Shown: positions 37,882 to 48,700 of the stretch, piece by piece | How positions within the stretch are numbered: the first letter of the stretch is position 1 | How the letters are laid out: every line of letters starts with the position of its first letter | NCBI GenBank assembly: GCA_027604005.1 | Contig: JADGJT010000001.1 | Span: forward strand, 1 to 64,000 | Length of the DNA: 64,000 nt | Direction: 5' to 3' | DNA from: Dinochytrium kinnereticum | Taxonomy: Eukaryota; Chytridiomycota; Chytridiomycetes; Chytridiales; Chytridiaceae | Made by a program: the position numbers and the translations under genes | The notes under the pieces: generated by a model | The model's database searches: none | Seen by the model: only the letters and a program-made list of their open reading frames with translations | Told to the model about the DNA's origin: nothing

Positions 37882-38049
37882 ATTCTTATAAAAGATTGAG
37901 AGGAGAATTTGATTGCAATTGGCTTACCGTATAAATCAGTTCCACATATTTTCGGTAAATCTCTAGAAGTTCAATACTTCATTGGATAAATTTCCTGCTC
38001 AAACCAGAGGCTCCAGTGTGGGAAGGGATGGGACCCTCTCAACGGCCAG
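37882..38049. other. 3' flank of HYOU1
   Basis: This covers the HYOU1 3' UTR (an AT-rich stretch at 37880-37990) and the beginning of a repeat island. Positions from about 38000 to 38049 adjoin the 5.8S-like fragment on the side where ITS2 would lie, so they may be degraded spacer sequence. I cannot verify that. Confidence 0.3.
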
Positions 38050-38123
38050 CCTCGGAATACCAAAAGGTGCAATGTGCGTAAAAAGATTCGATGATTCATT
38101 GGATTCTGCAATTCACACTACCG
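38050..38123 (-). pseudogene. 5.8S rRNA fragment (degenerate, antisense)
   Basis: Read on the minus strand, this segment contains the conserved 3' half of 5.8S rRNA: GTGAATTGCAGAATCCAATG, then TGAATCATCGAATCTTT, ACGCACATTGCACC, and TTTTGGTATTCCGAG. Compared with the near-universal sequence there are several changes: TTTTTACG for TTTGAACG, GCACCTTTT for GCGCCCTTT, and a broken 5' side. The 5' half of 5.8S and the flanking 18S and 28S genes were not recognised. It is therefore a dispersed, decayed rDNA piece, not an rRNA gene. On the plus strand it keeps an open frame (37982-38275) that should not be annotated as protein. Confidence 0.85.
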
Positions 38124-38420
38124 TTTGTGACATGAGGACGGATATGACAGAGAGTCAGAAGCGGAGGTTACGACGTTTAGTACGGGAGCAGGAGGTAGGA
38201 TTGAATAAAAGGGAGGAAATGGTGGGAGTTTACGAAGAAGAAGGGATGAGGGGTGTTATGGGCGAGTATCCTTGAGGCGGTCGAGAAAGAAACACAGGGA
38301 GACACGCTGAGTAGGAAGGAGGAGGGGAGATTTCGAGGGGGCTTGAAAGATATACGAGGAGAGGAGGAGGGTGAGGAGGACGGGAGGGAGATAAGCCATG
38401 CAGGATGAATGAGGAAAGGT
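38124..38420. other. Purine-rich repeat-island sequence
   Basis: This is a G/A-rich, low-complexity stretch (GAGGAGGAGGG-type runs) between the 5.8S fragment and the LTR. No domain was recognised in any frame. It may be part of the rDNA-derived insertion or of an older element. Confidence 0.3.
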
Positions 38421-38623
38421 TGTTAGCAATGCTGGAGTGAAATTAATAAAGATAACATGAGTGAGAGAAGAAGATACTTTATTCTGGAGGGAATGTGGTC
38501 CCTTTTATAAGTGAAGGAATATAAGGAAGGTTTGGCGGTCTAGGACAGACAAAGAAAAGAGAGTGGATCAATGTGTGTATCTAATCGGTATGCGTGAACT
38601 CAATCGAATCGTTAGTTTTCACA
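38421..38623 (-). repeat. Putative copia LTR (3' LTR of the adjacent element)
   Basis: On the minus strand this 203-bp segment begins TGTGAAAACTAACG and ends GCATTGCTAACA, so it has the 5'-TG..CA-3' ends of an LTR. It is immediately preceded by a purine run ending CGGGGGAG, which fits the polypurine tract just 5' of a copia 3' LTR. Inside lies a TATA-like TATAAAAGGG. The RNase H remnant is directly upstream in the same orientation. No second LTR copy was found in the window, so the ends are inferred from the terminal dinucleotides and the tract. Confidence 0.55.
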
Positions 38624-39169
38624 CTCCCCCGTTCACGCTGTTTGCTTGGGGTGTCCCCCTCCCCCCCCCCCCCCGATGCGTCAAAGACCAAGTGCGGTAC
38701 AGAGAAGGGAGTGTTGATTGCGTGGGAGGGCTTTTGTAAGGATGTCTGCGATGTTGACGCAGGGAAATGGTGATTTTGTTGGAGGCGACACAATCGCGGA
38801 GAAAGTGGTAGCGGATGTCGATATGTTTAACGCGGTCATGGTTCTTTACAATGTGGGTTGCACCAAGGTTATCGCAGTGAAGGGGAGTAGTGCCGAGGGT
38901 GGAAAACCGAGTTCAGAAAGGAGGGACCTGAGCCAGAGGATGTCCTGGGTACCTTTAGACATACCCATGTATTCAGCTTCAAGGTTGGAAAGGGCAATAG
39001 TTGGTTGTTTCTGGGAACGCCATGAAAGAGCAGCCCCATGAAGAAGAGAGACATATCCTGAGGTGGATCGGCGGTCATCTGGGTCGCCGGCCCAGTCAGC
39101 GTCAGTAAGGGCAGTAAGTGTCCGATTTATAATGTTTAGGGCAGTGGAATTAGTAGGGCCTTTGTACAT
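38624..39169 (-). mobile_element. Ty1/copia remnant: RNase H domain and polypurine tract
   Basis: This is the 3' end of a copia pol gene. On the minus strand it reads TALTDADWAGDPDDRRSTSG, YVSLLHGAALSWRSQKQ, TIALSNLEAEYMGMSKGTQD, ILWLRSLLSELGFP, then in a shifted frame CDNLGATHIVKNHDRVKHID and RYHFLRDCV. A further frame gives VNIADILTKALPRN. These are the consecutive RNase H blocks of copia elements. At least two frameshifts make it inactive. Between coding remnant and LTR is a run of about 15 C on the plus strand (roughly 38659-38673) and the putative polypurine tract. Everything upstream of RNase H is missing. Confidence 0.85.
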
Positions 39170-39699
39170 GATGGACGTAGGGAGAGCAAAGCCCTAGGGC
39201 TGGCCTGGAACTAGGTCTTCATGTAGGTTGTAAATCAATTAAAGTTTTTTTTCTCAAATATCAAATCACTAAACACAGGAGATATATACATATATATACA
39301 CACATCTTCACTTCCAAATCACCAATACGCGTCTTACGTGTCATCGGCGCTATATAAACAATAGTCATTAAAACATTAAATTATGTTTGCGCACTAAGTA
39401 TTATGCACTAGTGCCTTTTCGGTGACAGTTGTTCATAACTTCACAAGGGCTTGAACTATGGAGGGACTATGGAGGGTCAAAGAGAGAAACTCACAGGACG
39501 TGCTGATCAGGGTCGTGGGATCGACAGAAGCTGACACAGCAAGTAGCTGTAGTGGGGAGTCAGACAACGGGATTGAGGACTTTGGTGTGTTTACAGTAAT
39601 CTCTTGATGAAACTGTTATGTCTGACTGTTTCTTTGATTGCTGGCTGCCTGAGCAAAAAGAGTGCCAGAACCACTATGGAGGTGCTAGTCATCTTTACC
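39170..39699. other. Accessory island, nothing recognised
   Basis: This is AT-rich sequence with a short (TA)n/(ATAC)-like patch at about 39283-39300. No gene, tRNA or clear repeat boundary could be supported. Confidence 0.3.
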
Positions 39700-39903
39700 T
39701 TATCTCGTGTCTGCATAGCAAGCAGGAGTGGAACTGTGATTTCTGATGAAAAATCGACCTTCTTCTAATGGAGCAGAAGGATTAACACTCTTGTGGTTAT
39801 AATATAGACCATAGTCAGATGCGCCAACGAGATACTGGAATATGTTGAAGGATTCGTATACTGAGACCAATAAACTACGTGCATTCAGCCAGATATTCTG
39901 CAT
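39700..39903 (-). mobile_element. Possible second copia-like scrap
   Basis: The minus-strand translation contains FQYLVGASDYGLYYN, which resembles the copia segment RYLKGT.DYGLYY that lies just before the RNase H domain. No further block of the family follows reliably, so this is a weak call based on one motif. The orientation is the same as the neighbouring copia fragment, but both cover adjoining parts of pol, so either a separate insertion or a rearranged piece of one element is possible. Confidence 0.35.
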
Positions 39904-40558
39904 ATTTTGCTATGGCGCAATGCTTTTTCGACTGACTTACCCTTTCTATCAAGAGCGCAGAATGATTAGAGGCATCTAGTAGGTTATGAGGGATACCTTG
40001 AACCAGCCTATCATTAGTTGTTCTTTTGCTAGATTGTAGGGATGAATACTGCTCAATCGACGCGTCTTTGCATCTGTTTTAGCGTATCTCTTACACGTGC
40101 TTAAGCACGCGGGAAAGATTCTATATTTATTTCTTCCCGAGAAACAGGAGTCAGCCTCCAAAAGCTGCTTCTCATGGGTCGGGAGTCGGTAGCCGCTTCC
40201 AGGTCCACTTCTCGCAACACCGGTGAGCCTCCGAGTAGACGGGACTCATCAGACGGACAGTCCTCTAGCGATGAAAAACTTGAATGACAGTAGCCTGTAG
40301 AGGTTTAGGAATAATTTATTCTCACTTTCCCGTTCCTTCAGTGCTGAGTAGCATCTCCCTCACCTAACTTAACACAGACCTATCCGGACTTCCCCTTCTC
40401 ACTTTGAATCAGAATCTTCTACAACCTCCATCGGAACCATATCAACCCCATCATCATTCTTGTCGTCTGCAGAAAGTGAAGAGGAGTGATATTCAGCCTG
40501 TGTTTTTTGTTGAACCCACAAATTTTGACCCATCCATCAGCATCCATCAGCAGCAATA
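39904..40558. other. Spacer and PGK upstream region
   Basis: No gene was recognised. The last 150 nt before the PGK start are pyrimidine-rich (CT-rich patches at 40320-40470), as often seen in promoters of highly expressed fungal genes. The duplicated CATCCATCAG unit lies just before the ATG. Confidence 0.3.
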
Positions 40559-42609
40559 ATGTCCCTCTCATCCAAGCTTAGCATCACCGACGTCCAGCTC
40601 CAGGGCAAGCGTGTGTTGATCAGGTGTGAATGAATTGCAGCATTTATTTCAATGAATGCGTGCATGGATCAGATCATGGTGATGGTGTTGGAGTGCTAAC
40701 TGGAATGCGGTTGGCCCACTCGCCAGCACCATCGGCTGATCTCGCTGCGATCTTTGCTTTAGGGATCTCTTTTTGAGGCTTTCATCGAGGCATTGCAATG
40801 TGTCTTTGTCTTGTCGCATGCAGCGCTGCTCTTATTTCTTTAGAAGGCTTGGTTAGGCCCTCTTAACGAAGCGTTTCTTTTCCGTGCTAAAACAGGGTCG
40901 ACTTCAACGTTCCCTTTGCGAACGGTGTCATCTCCAACAACCAGCGTATTGTCGCTGCCCTTCCCACCATCGAGCACGCATTGAAGCATGGTTCGTGATT
41001 GTTATTCCAGACTTGCAGTGCTCACTAGTTCTTGTATTTTCTTTCAGGCGCCCGCAGCGTCGTGTTGATGAGCCATCTTGGCCGACCTGATGGAAAAGTT
41101 GTTGCCAAGTTCTCCTTGAAGCCTGTTGCTGAGGAAGTTGGCCGTCTTCTCGGAAAAAGCGTCACCTTCCTTGAGGATTGCGTTGGAGAGAAGGTTGAGG
41201 AATACTGCGCCAACCCTAAAGATGGTGAGTCCGAATAGCACTTTTCCCATAGCTTATTTTTGCTTCAGGCGAGATCATACTGCTCGAGAACCTCCGATTC
41301 CACATTGAGGAGGAGGGTTCCGTTAAGGACAAGGAGGGCAATAAGGTTATTTTCTCATGCTTTGTTTGGGCTTCACTACCTCAATCGTTGTGGTACCTTT
41401 CTGCTGGCTGAATTCTCATGCATTTTACTTTTAGACCAAGGCCGCTAAGGAGGACGTTGAAAAGTTCAGGGCTTCTCTCTCTAAGCTTGGTGACATTTAC
41501 GTTAACGATGCCTTCGGAACTGCTCACCGTGCTCACAGGTACATTTTTTGTTAGGGCTGCACTGTTTTCTACCTTTTTTTCTGCTGACTTTTTTTTTTTA
41601 GTTCTATGGTTGGTGTGAACCTGCCCGTCCGAGCAGCTGGATTCCTGATGAAGAAGGAGCTCGAGTTCTTTGCCAAGGCCCTTGAGAGCCCCGACCGCCC
41701 ATTCCTCGCTATCCTTGGAGGGTAAGTCCTATGTCTTCATCTACAACCAAAATCTGATGAATTTAAAAAGAGCCAAGGTTTCCGACAAGATTCAGCTGAT
41801 TGAGAACCTTTTGGACAAGGTCAATGCTGCCATTATCTGTGGTGGTATGGCTTTTACCTTTTTGAAGGCTGTCCATAACGTTAACATCGGTGGTTCCCTT
41901 TTCGATACTGAGGGCGCCAAGATTGCTGGTGCTTTGCTTGAGAAGGCGAAGGCCAAGGGCGTTACTATTTACCTTCCTTCGGACTTTGTTACGGGTTTGT
42001 TTTATTATAGGTCTTGCCTATTCTCTAACGCATGCAACAGCCGACAAGTTTGACGCCAACGCCAACGTAGGTTTTTGCCCCTTGAATATCTACCTCTACT
42101 ATATTATAATGGTAGTATCTCACTTAAATTAAAATAGACTGGCTACGCTACCAACGAGACTGGTATCCCGGACGGCTGGATGGGTCTGGACTGTGGTGAG
42201 AAGTCAAACGAGGAGTTTAGAAAGGCTGTCCTCTCTTCTAAGACCATCCTCTGGAACGGGTGAGCCTAAACTAAGCGTACAGTCCTCCTTTTCTAACATC
42301 AACAGCCCTGCTGGTGTCTTTGAGTTCGCGAAATTCTCTGCCGGCACGACCTCGCTCCTTGAGGCCTGCGCCGAGTCCACCAAAAACGGTATGTTTACTT
42401 TCCATTATTTTTTCCCTCCATTCTGTTCCATTCTTACTCTTTCTTAAGGCGCCACCACTATCGTCGGTGGTGGCGACACTGCCACGGCTGTTGCCAACGC
42501 CAAGCGTGAGGCTGACTTCTCGCACGTGAGCACTGGTGGAGGAGCGAGCTTGGAGCTCTTGGAGGGCAAGGTCCTTCCTGGTGTCGATGCTCTCAGCGTC
42601 AAGGCCTAA
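40559..42609 (+). CDS. PGK1: Phosphoglycerate kinase (cytosolic)
   Basis: This glycolytic enzyme makes ATP from 1,3-bisphosphoglycerate. It starts [20 protein letters not shown]; an unusually long first intron (40624-40895, 272 nt) then splits IR|VDFNVPF. Other blocks are [111 protein letters not shown], and [13 protein letters not shown] with the nucleotide loop. It ends [10 protein letters not shown]. Full length for the family, with no targeting leader and no fusion. Sequence style is fungal/animal. About ten short introns; codon use is more C-ending than in neighbours, consistent with high expression. Confidence 0.97.
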
Positions 42610-42717
42610 ATCTGCGATATCGCAACTTCATATCAATAAACAAATGAATATTTGCCCAAATGCATGGTTGTGTCCAGTGGTGTCAGTGGTGGTGTTTCGG
42701 ACTGAAATCCAACGAAA

Positions 42718-45335
42718 ATGTTGGGTATACACCCTCGAAAAACTGAGAACATTTCCTCAGCATTCATCGCTGCGTTGAAGTCATACATCAAGCAGTACCT
42801 ATCGGAAAATCCGGAAAGGTTCTCGGAGGACTTCAAGCATTTGGATAGTCTGAGACAGAAATGTGCAGAGACTCAAGCATCCGAACCCCTTATCACGGAT
42901 CTGCTGCATTACCGCTTCCAACTGGAGCAGCTGGGCCTTCGTTTTCCGATTGACGAGCGAAATGTCCGCGTATGCTTCACGTGGACCGATTCTTTGCCGT
43001 CTCTGGCTGCTGATGGGGCCACATCTAGTTATAATTTTGGATTCGAGCAAGCTTCCATCCACTTCAACATTGGTGCTGTGTTCTGCCAGATGGCTGCGGC
43101 CCAGCCAAGGACATCTGTGGAGGGGTTGAAAAAGGCTTGCTCATTTTATCAGAATGCTTCTGGATGTTTTACGGTGCTGAGGGAATCCGTTGACCCCTCT
43201 GTCGCCGTCCTCTCCCCCGATTTCCATTCGGCGACCTTGGAGGCGCTGTCATCGCTGATGCTGGCTCAGGCTCAAGAATGCTTTTGGATGAAGGCCATAT
43301 CGGACAATATGAAGCATGCGATCGTTGCCAAGCTTGCCAAGGGGGTTGGGGAGCTTTACGATAAGGCGTGTTACGCTTCTCGGTTGTCGCAATTGCCGTT
43401 GCCGTGGATCGCTGAGATGTTTATCAAGTCCCAGCAGTTTCATGCGGCTGCTTCTTACCGCAAGTCGATGGAGGCTTCTGATGATTGTCGGTATGGCGAA
43501 CAGCTTGCATGGTTGCAGCAAGGGACGGAATTCATCAAGAAGGGGATGGAGTCTACCGATTTCAAGAGCGCCTCAGAGGAGGCGCTTGCGGATCTGAAGA
43601 AACTATTTGAGATGTTCACTGAGACGGCTGCTGCTGCGAAAAAGGATAATGATGAGATATGTAAGAGGATTACATGCTACTCTGTTTTGCTGCCTGAACA
43701 TCCCCCTTATTATCAATAGCGCCTTTTGGCTGGTTGTTGCGGGGTCCAACGGATAGCCGATTTTTTCTCACTTTCCTTTTTTCACTCTTTTATTCTTGTA
43801 AATAAGATATGGAGCTCGTACCTAAACCTGACGCCTTGTCCGAGATCACTTCTGCTATCATCGTAAAGTCAATAACCTCACCGTCTGCCTGGTCATCCTC
43901 ATCAACTTTCGAGTCCCTCTTCAAAGGCCTTCTCCCACCCGCCATCGCCAGTAGCATCGCACAACATCGCCAGAAAGTCCACGCGTTGGCAGAGGAACAC
44001 ATATCTCGGTCCGATCATATTACATCCCAACTTCAAGAAGCCCTTCTTCACATGAATTTGCCGCAAGCAATTGAGGGCTTTGAGACCCTAGACACGATAC
44101 CACCAATTTTGCTTCGCCAAATTGAAGAATTGCGCGTCTCAAATGCGGCATCCCTGCTCAACGAAAAATGGGCAACACTGAACAGAACTGTTGCTGGAGT
44201 AAAGAGCCTTCTGCATGACGCGCAAAGTCTTCTTCAGACGGAGGAAGAAGTTGACGAGCAAGCTTTCCAGGCTGATCCTAGCAAGTCTAGAAGTGACATG
44301 CCGAGATCCTCAGAATTAGGGAAGCCGCTCAAAGATATTGGGAAGAGCTATGAGTCGAGACTGGATGCGGCGGCTAGCTCCGACTTGAAAATTGCAGAAA
44401 AGGTGAACCAGGTATCGAAGGACATTGGCCTTTTGACATCAAAGGAGGTCAGGATTTTCCCACTCACATTTTGAGGCTCTAAAAGAATTTATTGATTGCA
44501 CCGGAAAGGCTTTGATACGAGCGCTACCAAAGGCACCAACTTCTCCTAAAACCGAATCATGTATTCAAAGTTTGAAGAAACATCTAATTGCCGCCGATGG
44601 TACTCTGAAGAGGCTTAGTTACCTGAGAGGCACCGCTCTGTCTGTTGTAAAACAAGAGGATCTTGGTAAGTCATCTTGCCGGTAGAGTAAATTGATGCGG
44701 AAGTTGCTTTTTAGAATCCAGAGTGCTTCGATTCATCGCAGATAAGGGCAAGCAGGAACTTTCACAATTTTTTTCAGACCAGTCCAAGTCTGCAGAGGTT
44801 TCTCTCCAAGATATTCGATCTGGCATTGACGAGTTAGAGCGACTTAGGGGGCAAATAAGGGTATTTTGGCGTTATCCTGCTTAGCCAACATTGATTTAGG
44901 AAACTTATGTTGATCTGACGGAAAGTTTAAGGACCAACTCGGCCTTGAGAGCGCGGAATGAAGTTATTTCACGGCTATCGAGCTCGGCAATTTTAGTTAA
45001 GGAGGTTCTCATCAACATTGAGGAAGGGACCAAGGTCTGTTTGCGGATACTTCATGTGACGTGGCGAAGCCGGTTTTAATCTTACGCGACTCCACCACAG
45101 TTTTACCTGCAGTTTGAGGTCATCTTGAAAAAGTACCTTCAAAAATGCAAAGGTTTGTAGTCCATAACGCATTTTTATGTAAGGAGACAGGAGATTCTGA
45201 CTGACCTTTTCTTTTTCATATTTTTTGCTCTCATGCAAATCACTAGACTTTGTTGCGTTCCGCCAGGGTGATCGGCAGGACCAGGCAGCGCTGGCGTTGA
45301 CGGAGGTTGGCATGCACGGCCTCCATCTCTCGTGA
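42718..45335 (+). CDS. BRO1-V domain protein (ALIX/Bro1/Rim20 family)
   Basis: BRO1 domains bind ESCRT-III (Snf7/CHMP4) at endosomes, in cytokinesis or in pH signalling. The BRO1 domain is encoded by one 943-nt exon: MLGIHPRKTENI, YNFGFEQASIHFNIGAVFCQ, ALSSLMLAQAQECFWMKAI and FHAAASYRKS. An intron (about 43661-43806) splits NDEIY|MELVPKPDALSEI, after which an alpha-helical V domain continues (LPQAIEGFETLDTIPPIL, LNEKWATLNRTVAG) to the stop at 45335. No Pro-rich C-terminal tail like that of ALIX follows, so length and architecture are closer to Rim20/PalA or HD-PTP's N-part. I leave the symbol open because ALIX, Bro1 and Rim20 share this core. Confidence 0.87.
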
Positions 45336-45728
45336 GCATGGGCAGTGGCTCACAGTAGAATTAATTAGCTTTGAGGCTCAGTCCGTCGATCGTTGGTCGC
45401 AACAATTGCAAAGTAAAATAAAATAAAATAAAATAATTTAATAATAATAATACATAATAATTAATATTTAATTTACGATTAACAATCAACAATTAAATCA
45501 AGGTGTGTGTCACCCTCAGGCAGCAGGGAGGGACAGTCAGTCCCATTCAAATTTCTCCTTTTTCTTCTTTCCTTTCTCTTTGCCGTTTCAAAGAGTTCGA
45601 TTGGAAGACGGGAGGACTCTGCTGATCCATCCCATCCATCCATCCATCGCATCATCCGTCATCCATCCCATCCATCCATCCAGCCACCCATCACCGCCCG
45701 TTGAAGCGCCGCTGAGCAATCCGTCAAG
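45336..45728. repeat. EF2 upstream region with AT-rich tract and (CATC)n repeat
   Basis: Two low-complexity elements are visible. At about 45412-45480 is an AT-only tract made first of AAAAT units, then of TAA units. At about 45625-45692 is an imperfect CATC tandem repeat interrupted by CGCATCATCCGT, ending 37 nt before the EF2 start codon. The CATC repeat likely lies in the EF2 5' UTR or core promoter. No other gene is seen. Confidence 0.6.
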
Positions 45729-48700
45729 ATGGTGAGTGCTGCCAGCTGCTCTGTCTGCCGCCGCTTCGTGCTGTGCTGGCTGCTGGGGGGGCTGCTTCAA
45801 CCCACATGAGACCGCGCGTTTCCTCTGCCTTTGCTGTCAGCCTTATGCTAACCACGCGTTTCCCATCACTCGTCGCTGTAGGTCAACTTCACGATCGTAA
45901 GCACCACTGCGTATATAGTCTCTCCGACAGCATACTGACCCTTTCCACTTGTCGCTCAACCTTTCACACCCAACCTTCATCCAACCTTCATCCCATGCTT
46001 CTTCTCATAGGGTTGGTACCATTGATATCGAAATGACTACCGATGCTAACATCATGAATCTTTGCAGATCGTACGTAAAGCTGTTTCTTTAATGCCACAA
46101 TTATAGCCTTACTGGTGTGGCTCTGTTAACCGTCTCCTTTTTTCCCAATCTTCTGGTTTTATCTTTACACAGAAGTAAGGAATCCTGTTTTGTTTTCTCG
46201 TGATTTACTGACTGCTCGTTCTTGTAGATCCGTGAGCTCATGGACAAGAAGACCAACATCCGTAACATGTCGGTCATTGCTGTGAGTAATTTTCACCATA
46301 TGCCGTGTACCTTTGACATAGCAGGAAGGAATTGAGCTAACAGTTTTAACTGCCTACAGCACGTCGACCACGGAAAGAGTATGTTTTCTGCACAGTGATT
46401 TGTTTCCATCAATGTCATTGCAATCAACCAACCTTTTACTTTTACTTTCTGCACGCGCTTGTTTCGATAGGTACTCTTACCGTAAGTATATATCAGCATT
46501 TTGAAATCCCGTGATTTGATAGTTTTCTTACTCTCTTTTTTGGTGTGTAGGACTCCCTTGTCCAAAAGGCCGGTATCATCGCTGCCGCCAGGGCTGGAGA
46601 TGCCCGTTTCATGGACACCCGTCCTGATGAGCAGGAGCGTGGTATTACCATTAAGTCCACTGCCATCTCTATGTTCTTTGAGATGCCTGAGGAGGAACTC
46701 AGTGATGTTACCCAGAAGTCCGATGGTGAGAAGACATCAACATGGCCCTCCTCATCTAACATGTTCAGGTAACGGTTTCTTGATCAACTTGATCGACTCC
46801 CCCGGTCACGTTGACTTCTCTTCCGAGGTTACCGCCGCTCTCCGTGTCACTGACGGTGCTCTTGTTGTCGTCGACACGATTGACGGTGTGTGTGTCCAGA
46901 CTGAGACTGTGCTTCGTCAGGCTCTTGGTGAGCGTATCAAGCCCGTCGTTGTTATCAACAAGGTCGACCGTGCTCTTCTTGAGCTTCAGTTGACCAAGGA
47001 GGCTCTTTACACCGTGAGTTTTTTATGCCATTTTTCTAAGTTGATGATTCTCTGACTAACTATGGACCCTACCTCCAGACCTTCCAACGTACCATCGAGA
47101 ACATCAACGTCATCATCTCTACCTACTTGGACAAAACCCTTGGTGATGTTCAGGTCTACCCCGAGAAGGGTAACGTTGCTTTCGGTTCCGGTCTCCACGG
47201 CTGGGCCTTCACTCTCCGTCAGTTTGCCAACAGGTACTCCAAGAAGTTCGGTGTTCAGAAGGACAAGATGATGCAGAGGCTCTGGGGTGACAACTACTTC
47301 AACCCTGCTACTAAGAAGTGGACCACTAAGCCCAACGACGCTGACGGAAAGCCCCTTGAGCGTGCCTTCAACATGTTCATCTTGGACCCAATTTTCAAGG
47401 TCTTCGACTCAATCATGAACTTCAAGAAGGACCAGATCCCTACTATCCTCGAGAAGCTTAACATCGTCCTTAAGTCCGAGGAGAAGGATCTTGAGGGTAA
47501 GGCCCTCCTCAAGACTGTCATGAGGAACTTCTTGCCCGCCGGTGAGGCTCTTCTTGAGATGATTGTCATCCACTTGCCTTCACCCGTCACCGCGCAGAAC
47601 TACCGTATGGAGATGCTCTACGAAGGTCCCCAGGATGATGAATGCGCTGTTGCCATCAAGAACTGTGATGCCAAGGGTCCCCTCATGTTGTACGTCTCGA
47701 AGATGGTGCCCACCTCCGACAAGGGTCGTTTCTACGCTTTCGGTCGTGTCTTCTCTGGTACTGTCCGTGCTGGCCAGAAGGTCCGTATCCAGGGCCCTAA
47801 CTTCGTGTTCGGTAAGAAGGAGGACTTGTTCGTCAACAAGAACGTCCAGCGTACCGTCCTCATGATGGGAAGGACCGTTGAGGCTATCGAGGACTGCCCT
47901 GCTGGAAACATCATCGGTCTTGTCGGCATTGACACTTTCTTGCTCAAGTCTGGTACCATTACCACTAGCGACTCCGCCCACAACTTGAAGGTCATGAAGT
48001 TCTCCGTGTCCCCTGTCGTTCAGGTCGCCGTCGATGTGAAGAATGCTGCCGACTTGCCCAAGCTTGTTGAGGGTCTTAAGCGTCTCTCCAAGTCCGACCC
48101 CTGCGTTCTTTGCTTCACCTCTGAGTCTGGTGAGCACATTGTTGCTGGTGCTGGTGAGCTCCACCTTGAGATTTGCTTGAAGGATCTTGAGGATGACCAC
48201 GCCCAGGTCCCTATCAAGCGTGGTGACCCCGTCGTGCAGTACCGTGAGACCGTCCAGAGCGAGTCCTCGATCGTTGCCCTCTCCAAGTCCCCCAACAAGC
48301 ACAACCGTATCTACATGAAGGCTGTCCCCATGGAGGAGGAGCTCTCCGTCGCTATTGAGTCCGGCAAAGTTAGCCCCAAGGATGATTTCAAGGCCCGTGC
48401 CCGTATCCTCGCCGATGAGTACGGCTGGGACGTCACTGATGCCAGGAAGATTTGGTGTTTCGGTCCCGAGGTCTCGGGTGCCAACCTTTTGGTTGATGTT
48501 ACCAAGGGAGTTCAGTACCTTAACGAAATCAAGGACTCTTGCGTTGCTGCTTTCCAGTGGGCTTCTAAGGACGGTTGCATTGCTGAGGAGAACATGCGCT
48601 CCATCCGATTCAACATCCTTGATGTTACCCTTGTATGTATATCTTATCTTCATTTGTTGTCTTTCTCGTTACTTACAGATTGTGTTTCCAGCACGCCGAC

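Noticed and set aside
37982..38275. Plus-strand open frame of 97 codons (VGRDGTLSTASLGIPKGAMC region)
   Set aside because: It is the antisense reading of a 5.8S rRNA fragment, a well-known source of spurious proteins.
47580..48653. Minus-strand open frame of 357 codons opposite EF2
   Set aside because: Shadow frame caused by the strong codon bias of EF2; no domain and exactly antisense to conserved coding sequence.
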